18,202 nt of DNA from Gammaproteobacteria bacterium (GTDB lineage: Bacteria > Pseudomonadota > Gammaproteobacteria > Pseudomonadales > Halieaceae), in NCBI GenBank assembly GCA_018222695.1, contig JAAEZV010000008.1, forward strand, positions 1 through 18,202. Reading direction: 5' to 3'. Below, piece by piece: positions 15,276 through 18,202 of the stretch. Under the pieces are notes generated by a model. That model had not been told where the DNA came from and made no database searches. It saw only the letters and a program-made list of their open reading frames with translations. The first letter of the stretch is position 1; each line of letters begins with the position of its first letter. The position numbers and the translations under genes are program-made.

Positions 15276-15926
15276 TCAGTCGATGCGGTACACGCCCACT
15301 GTGCGGCCCGAGGAAAGCACCGTCAGGGTCCACAAGCCCATGAAGTTCTTCTTGACCGCGACTGCCTGCCCCTCGGCCGTATGACGGTAATTGCTGCCAC
15401 TGCGTTGCCGCCATACCTGGCCGTTACTGAGGGTGAATACCGTTTTGCCGCTCCACCCCGAGAAGGGACCGATAATTTCGGCCTCGAAAGGCTCGTCACG
15501 GGCAGCAGCCTCCGCGGCTTCTTCGGCAGCGGCTTCTTCAGTAGCCTTCGCGATCGCAGCACTGACTTCAAGCGCCACGCGGCGCTCGATTTCAGCCTCT
15601 ATGGCCTCGCTATCGGTAGCCGCAGCACCGGCTGACTCGTTATCGCCACCAGCGATCGATCCAGCACTCTGACTGATGCTCCCGGGGACAGTGTCATCGG
15701 CGGTGCTCACCGCCCCGGAAGTAGAGGGTGAAGCGAATCTCTGGCGCAACCACCCATCGAGAAACTGCTGCTGCTCGGGTGACAAACTATCGAGTCCCGC
15801 TGCTTCTAATTCTGCGGGAGTCATGGCCTCGCGCAGTCCTTGAAACTCCTGCGCTGAAGCCATACCAGATAGCGAAAGGCCCAACACGACCATCCCCAAA
15901 ACCGCTTTATTTAAAGTCAATTTCAT
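15276..15926 (-). CDS. Secreted protein of unknown function with coiled coil and C-terminal SH3-like domain
   Basis: I do not recognise a function. The 216-residue protein has a clear signal peptide (basic MKLTLNK, hydrophobic core, ASA cleavage near 25), so it is exported to the periplasm. After it comes a short conserved-looking motif, MTPAELEAAGLDSLSPEQQQ (35-54). A low-complexity Ser/Gly/Ala/Asp linker follows (65-105), then an Ala/Glu-rich helix or coiled coil (107-145). The C-terminal all-beta segment (150-216), with FSGWSGKTVFTLSNGQVWRQ (155-174) and AVAVKKNFMGLWTLTVLSSG, recalls small SH3-like beta domains in proteobacterial hypothetical proteins. I chose the ATG at 15926, with AGG 6 nt upstream; a GTG immediately before it is equivalent. 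It precedes the TonB receptor by 209 nt on the same strand and is divergent from rpiA. Confidence 0.75.
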   Translation of the reverse strand: MKLTLNKAVLGMVVLGLSLSGMASAQEFQGLREAMTPAELEAAGLDSLSPEQQQFLDGWLRQRFASPSTSGAVSTADDTVPGSISQSAGSIAGGDNESAGAAATDSEAIEAEIERRVALEVSAAIAKATEEAAAEEAAEAAARDEPFEAEIIGPFSGWSGKTVFTLSNGQVWRQRSGSNYRHTAEGQAVAVKKNFMGLWTLTVLSSGRTVGVYRID

Positions 15927-16136
15927 CACGCGCCTATGTGTTTAGCTTGTGCCCGACACCGATACACTCCGACAGATTTTATCACTACGCCGTAAATGAC
16001 GTTGAATAAACACGCTGCAATATCGGTGGCGCGGAGGATGAGGGTCTCGGCAACAGACAGCCTATCTGGTAACAGAAACTTTGTGGCCTTACTATCAAGG
16101 TAAAGCTAATAGCGCAGACGCCCAAGGTCAGTCAGC

Positions 16137-16808
16137 ATGGGTCAGCAGACATTGAAAGAGCGGGTCGCAGCGGCAGCCTTGGATCGGTTGGCAAGCCTTT
16201 CCGACGACGCGCTAATACTGGGCATTGGCACTGGGAGCACCACCGAATGCTTTATCGACCTTCTTCCCAAACTTAAACACCGGATTGATACCACCGTCTC
16301 CAGTTCGGAGCGGTCTACACAATTACTTCAGCGCCTTGGGTTCTCAGTCAGTGACCTCAATGCCGTGCCGCGCGTCGACCTGTATATAGACGGGGCGGAT
16401 GAGGCGAATCAACAATTACACCTGATTAAAGGCGGTGGCGCCGCACTGACCCGCGAGAAAATTATCGCAGCGGTCGCCGAGCAATTTATTTGCATTGCGG
16501 ACGAAAGCAAGAAGGTGGAGGTCCTCGGCGCCTTCCCGCTCCCCGTAGAGGTCATCCCCATGGCACGAAGCCACGTTGCGCGGGAGCTTGCCAAGCTCGG
16601 TGGTCAACCTGTCTGGCGCGAGGGGGTCCTCACTGACAACGGCAACGTCATTCTGGATGTCCACGGCCTGCAGATTCATAGCGCTATCGAAACAGAGCGC
16701 CAGATCAACGACATGACCGGTGTCGTGTGCAATGGCTTGTTTGCAATGCGACCCGCGGATGAAGTGCTCTTGGGCACGCCAACCGGCGTGCTCAGCTTGA
16801 CGGCCTAG
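16137..16808 (+). CDS. rpiA: Ribose-5-phosphate isomerase A
   Basis: RpiA interconverts ribose-5-phosphate and ribulose-5-phosphate in the non-oxidative pentose phosphate pathway. The protein is 223 aa; E. coli RpiA is 219. It has the phosphate loop [11 protein letters not shown] (29-39), SSSERS (55-60), the conserved DGADE (85-89) and [11 protein letters not shown] (98-108, catalytic Glu107). [13 protein letters not shown] lies near the C-terminus. The ATG at 16137 has AGG 9 nt upstream. It lies on the opposite strand to, and 210 nt from, the secreted-protein gene. In pseudomonads rpiA is beside ilvA (recalled); here about 12 kb separates them. The last codons contain the promoter of the next gene. 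Confidence 0.96.
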   Translation: MGQQTLKERVAAAALDRLASLSDDALILGIGTGSTTECFIDLLPKLKHRIDTTVSSSERSTQLLQRLGFSVSDLNAVPRVDLYIDGADEANQQLHLIKGGGAALTREKIIAAVAEQFICIADESKKVEVLGAFPLPVEVIPMARSHVARELAKLGGQPVWREGVLTDNGNVILDVHGLQIHSAIETERQINDMTGVVCNGLFAMRPADEVLLGTPTGVLSLTA

Positions 16809-16824
16809 TCCATCAAATTATTTT
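16797..16824 (+). promoter_or_regulatory. Candidate sigma70 promoter for the regulator-metK operon
   Basis: TTGACG (16797-16802, 5 of 6 matches) and TATTTT (16819-16824, 4 of 6) have a 16-nt spacer. The -35 lies within the last codons of rpiA. The expected start near 16831 leaves about 30 nt of leader before the ATG at 16860. Confidence 0.5.
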
Positions 16825-16827
16825 GAT
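16812..16827. promoter_or_regulatory. Palindromic operator candidate (SahR-type)
   Basis: ATCAAA-TTAT-TTTGAT is a 16-bp dyad with perfect 6-bp arms, 4 nt after the rpiA stop. It overlaps the -10 of the candidate promoter. A dyad of this size over the -10 of an ArsR-family gene is the usual layout for an autorepressor site. Assignment to the encoded regulator is inference. Confidence 0.55.
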
Positions 16828-16859
16828 AAAAGAGAGGCTCGCTGGTAGCCTTCGCGGCC

Positions 16860-17837
16860 ATGGCCGCATCTGCCCACATCGTTGACCTCACCTTACCGGA
16901 AACGGGGCCTCCGCTCGCCATCCTCTTAAAGGCAGCCAGCGACGAACTGCGGCTGCAAATTCTGCGAGTACTGGCTCAGGACTCGTTCAGTGTGTCGGAG
17001 CTCTGTACCATTTTTGATCTCCGCCAGAGCGCGCTGAGTCACCATTTAAAGGTTCTCATCGATGCGGGGCTACTGAGTCGCCGCAAAGAAGGCACGGCTA
17101 TTTTCTATCGCAGGGCCCTGGCGCACGGCCCATTGCAATCGCTTCATGAGCAAATTCTTCAGCACGTAGATGAAACGCCTGTTGCCCCAGAGAACTCACT
17201 TGGCATTGAGCGAGTGCAGCGGCAGCGAGAAGACAACTCGATCGCTTTTTTTAACGGCAACGCGGATCAATTTAGAGAACAACAAGAGCTGATCGCTCCC
17301 TGGGCTGATTACAGCGATGTGACGCTGCAGCTACTCGATCGGTTCGAGAAAGGTACGTTTGGATCCATTGTTGAGGTCGGCGTCGGTGAGGGGTGGCTGT
17401 TGGCAGACCTCCGAGAGCGTTCACACATCGTCACGGCTTTGGATTTATCTCAGGACATGCTGCTGCGCGCACAACAGCATGCGGGGCATCTTTCGAACGT
17501 GTCCTTTGTGCATGGCAGCACTGACGTGCTGGTGAAGCAAGGCCACCAAGCTGACGTCATCGTAGCGAACATGGTGCTTCACCACACTCCCGAGCCCCAG
17601 AAAGTGCTGACAGAGGCAGCCAGCCTGCTGGAGCCAGGAGGCCACTTTATCGTTAGCGAACTGTGTGCTCACGATCAGGCTTGGGCTCGCGAGCACTGCG
17701 GTGACCTGTGGCTGGGCTTTACGCCAAAGCAACTTGAGTGCTGGGCGCTGGATGCTGGTCTCGCGTTAACCGCCAGCGTTTTTCTGGCGCAACGCAATGG
17801 TTTTCAAATACAAGTGCAGCACTTTCAGCGCTGCTAA
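16860..17837 (+). CDS. sahR: ArsR-family regulator fused to a SAM-dependent methyltransferase domain (SahR-like)
   Basis: This is a 325-residue two-domain protein. Residues about 18-95 form an ArsR-type winged helix (LRLQILRVLAQDSFSVSELC, then QSALSHHLKVLIDAGLLSRR as recognition helix and wing, then GTAIFYRRA). Residues about 125-320 form a class I methyltransferase fold, with motif I IVEVGVGEGWLLADL and the later VIVANMVLHHTPEP and LLEPGGHFIVSE. It contains no cysteine metal site of the ArsR sensor kind in the DNA-binding helix. This architecture beside metK matches SahR, described in proteobacteria as an S-adenosylhomocysteine-responsive repressor of SAM-cycle genes. By that model the methyltransferase fold is a ligand sensor. 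The ATG at 16860 has no nearby Shine-Dalgarno sequence, but in-frame stops at 16824-16829 limit upstream starts. metK follows after 21 nt. Confidence 0.85.
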   Translation: MAASAHIVDLTLPETGPPLAILLKAASDELRLQILRVLAQDSFSVSELCTIFDLRQSALSHHLKVLIDAGLLSRRKEGTAIFYRRALAHGPLQSLHEQILQHVDETPVAPENSLGIERVQRQREDNSIAFFNGNADQFREQQELIAPWADYSDVTLQLLDRFEKGTFGSIVEVGVGEGWLLADLRERSHIVTALDLSQDMLLRAQQHAGHLSNVSFVHGSTDVLVKQGHQADVIVANMVLHHTPEPQKVLTEAASLLEPGGHFIVSELCAHDQAWAREHCGDLWLGFTPKQLECWALDAGLALTASVFLAQRNGFQIQVQHFQRC

Positions 17838-17858
17838 TCGGATTCAGGAATCCCCACT

Positions 17859-18202
17859 ATGAGCGACTATTCACTTTTCACATCGGAATCTGTGTCCGAA
17901 GGGCACCCCGACAAGATGTCGGATCAGATTTCCGATGCCATTCTAGATACCTACCTGACCAAAGACCCGGACGCGCGGGTCGCCGTTGAGACGCTTGTCA
18001 AAACCGGCATGGTGGTGGTGGCAGGAGAGGTCACAACGGCGGGTAACGTGACTCCCGGCGAGCTTGAGGAAGTCATTCGTAAAACCGTGCTGGACATCGG
18101 TTTTAACTCCTCCGAGGTGTGCTTCGATGGCAACACCTGTGCGGTCATCAATGCCATTGGTCAGCAGTCGGCCGACATCGCGCTGGGCACCCACGAGGCC
18201 GA
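17859..18202 (+). CDS. metK: S-adenosylmethionine synthetase, N-terminal part, cut by window edge
   Basis: MetK makes SAM from methionine and ATP in the cytosol. About 114 residues are present before the right edge. The N-terminus [20 protein letters not shown] (5-24) contains the conserved ATP-binding GHPDK. It is followed by [20 protein letters not shown], and by [10 protein letters not shown] near the edge, which corresponds to the conserved GxQSPDI site. The ATG at 17859 has AGGA 9 nt upstream. It lies only 21 nt after the sahR-like gene, so the two are almost certainly co-transcribed, and there is no room for a SAM riboswitch. Confidence 0.97.
   Translation, partial: MSDYSLFTSESVSEGHPDKMSDQISDAILDTYLTKDPDARVAVETLVKTGMVVVAGEVTTAGNVTPGELEEVIRKTVLDIGFNSSEVCFDGNTCAVINAIGQQSADIALGTHEA

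Noticed and set aside
15156..15635. Plus-strand frame of 159 codons overlapping the secreted-protein gene
   Set aside because: The minus-strand product has a signal peptide and a plausible domain order. The plus-strand translation has neither.
15995..16001. A second PHO half-site (ACGTCAT on the minus strand) upstream of the secreted-protein gene
   Set aside because: Only one half-site is present, with no second repeat at 11-bp spacing on either side, so it is likely chance.
17838..17858. SAM or SAH riboswitch before metK
   Set aside because: Only 21 nt separate the regulator gene and metK, too short for any known SAM/SAH riboswitch. The longer leader before the regulator gene is also only about 30 nt.
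1..18202. CRISPR arrays, tRNAs, insertion sequences, integrases or attachment sites
   Set aside because: No regularly spaced repeats, tRNA-like cloverleaf sequence, transposase or integrase motif or flanking target duplication was noticed on either strand.

Overview
The window looks like a chromosomal segment of a marine-type gammaproteobacterium. The evidence is the order pepP - UPF0149 - zapB-like - zapA - 6S RNA - fau, a tkt-epd-pgk-fba operon, an ArsR-methyltransferase gene directly before metK, and moderately GC-rich DNA. From memory, the blocks resemble Pseudomonas, and the TonB receptor/sulfotransferase content resembles the OM60/NOR5 (Halieaceae) group. That placement is inference. 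Apart from the two edge-truncated genes (pepP at the left, metK at the right), every gene appears intact.

Layout. (1) 1-2671: pepP and its overlapping UPF0149 partner on the minus strand are divergent from a zapB-like coiled-coil gene, zapA, 6S RNA and fau on the plus strand. A good sigma70-type promoter lies between the divergent arms. (2) 2732-4258: ilvA (biosynthetic threonine dehydratase), convergent with fau. (3) 4364-9660, minus strand: tkt, epd/gap-like, pgk and fba (class II). This is a tightly spaced central-carbon operon with a 2-nt gap at tkt/epd, a GTGA overlap at epd/pgk and a 58-nt gap at pgk/fba. (4) 9957-15926, minus strand: an accessory block of a small secreted protein of unknown function, a large TonB-dependent receptor, a TPR-sulfotransferase and a 2-oxoglutarate/Fe(II) oxygenase-like protein. 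(5) 16137-18202, plus strand: rpiA, an ArsR-type regulator with a C-terminal methyltransferase domain (SahR-like), and the start of metK.

How the genes relate. tkt, rpiA, epd, pgk and fba cover the non-oxidative pentose-phosphate pathway, lower glycolysis/gluconeogenesis and possibly the erythrose-4-phosphate branch to PLP. The SahR-like gene and metK belong to the SAM cycle. A 16-bp palindrome (ATCAAA-TTAT-TTTGAT) overlaps the -10 of a candidate promoter at the 3' end of rpiA, which suggests autoregulation of the regulator-metK operon. The accessory block between tkt and rpiA is the least explained part. The receptor has a PHO-box-like direct repeat upstream and four close cysteine pairs. 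It is followed by a strong bidirectional terminator and then by two enzyme families whose substrates are unknown.

No tRNA, rRNA operon, CRISPR array, insertion sequence, integrase or phage gene was seen. The longest gene-free stretch is the 296 bp upstream of tkt.
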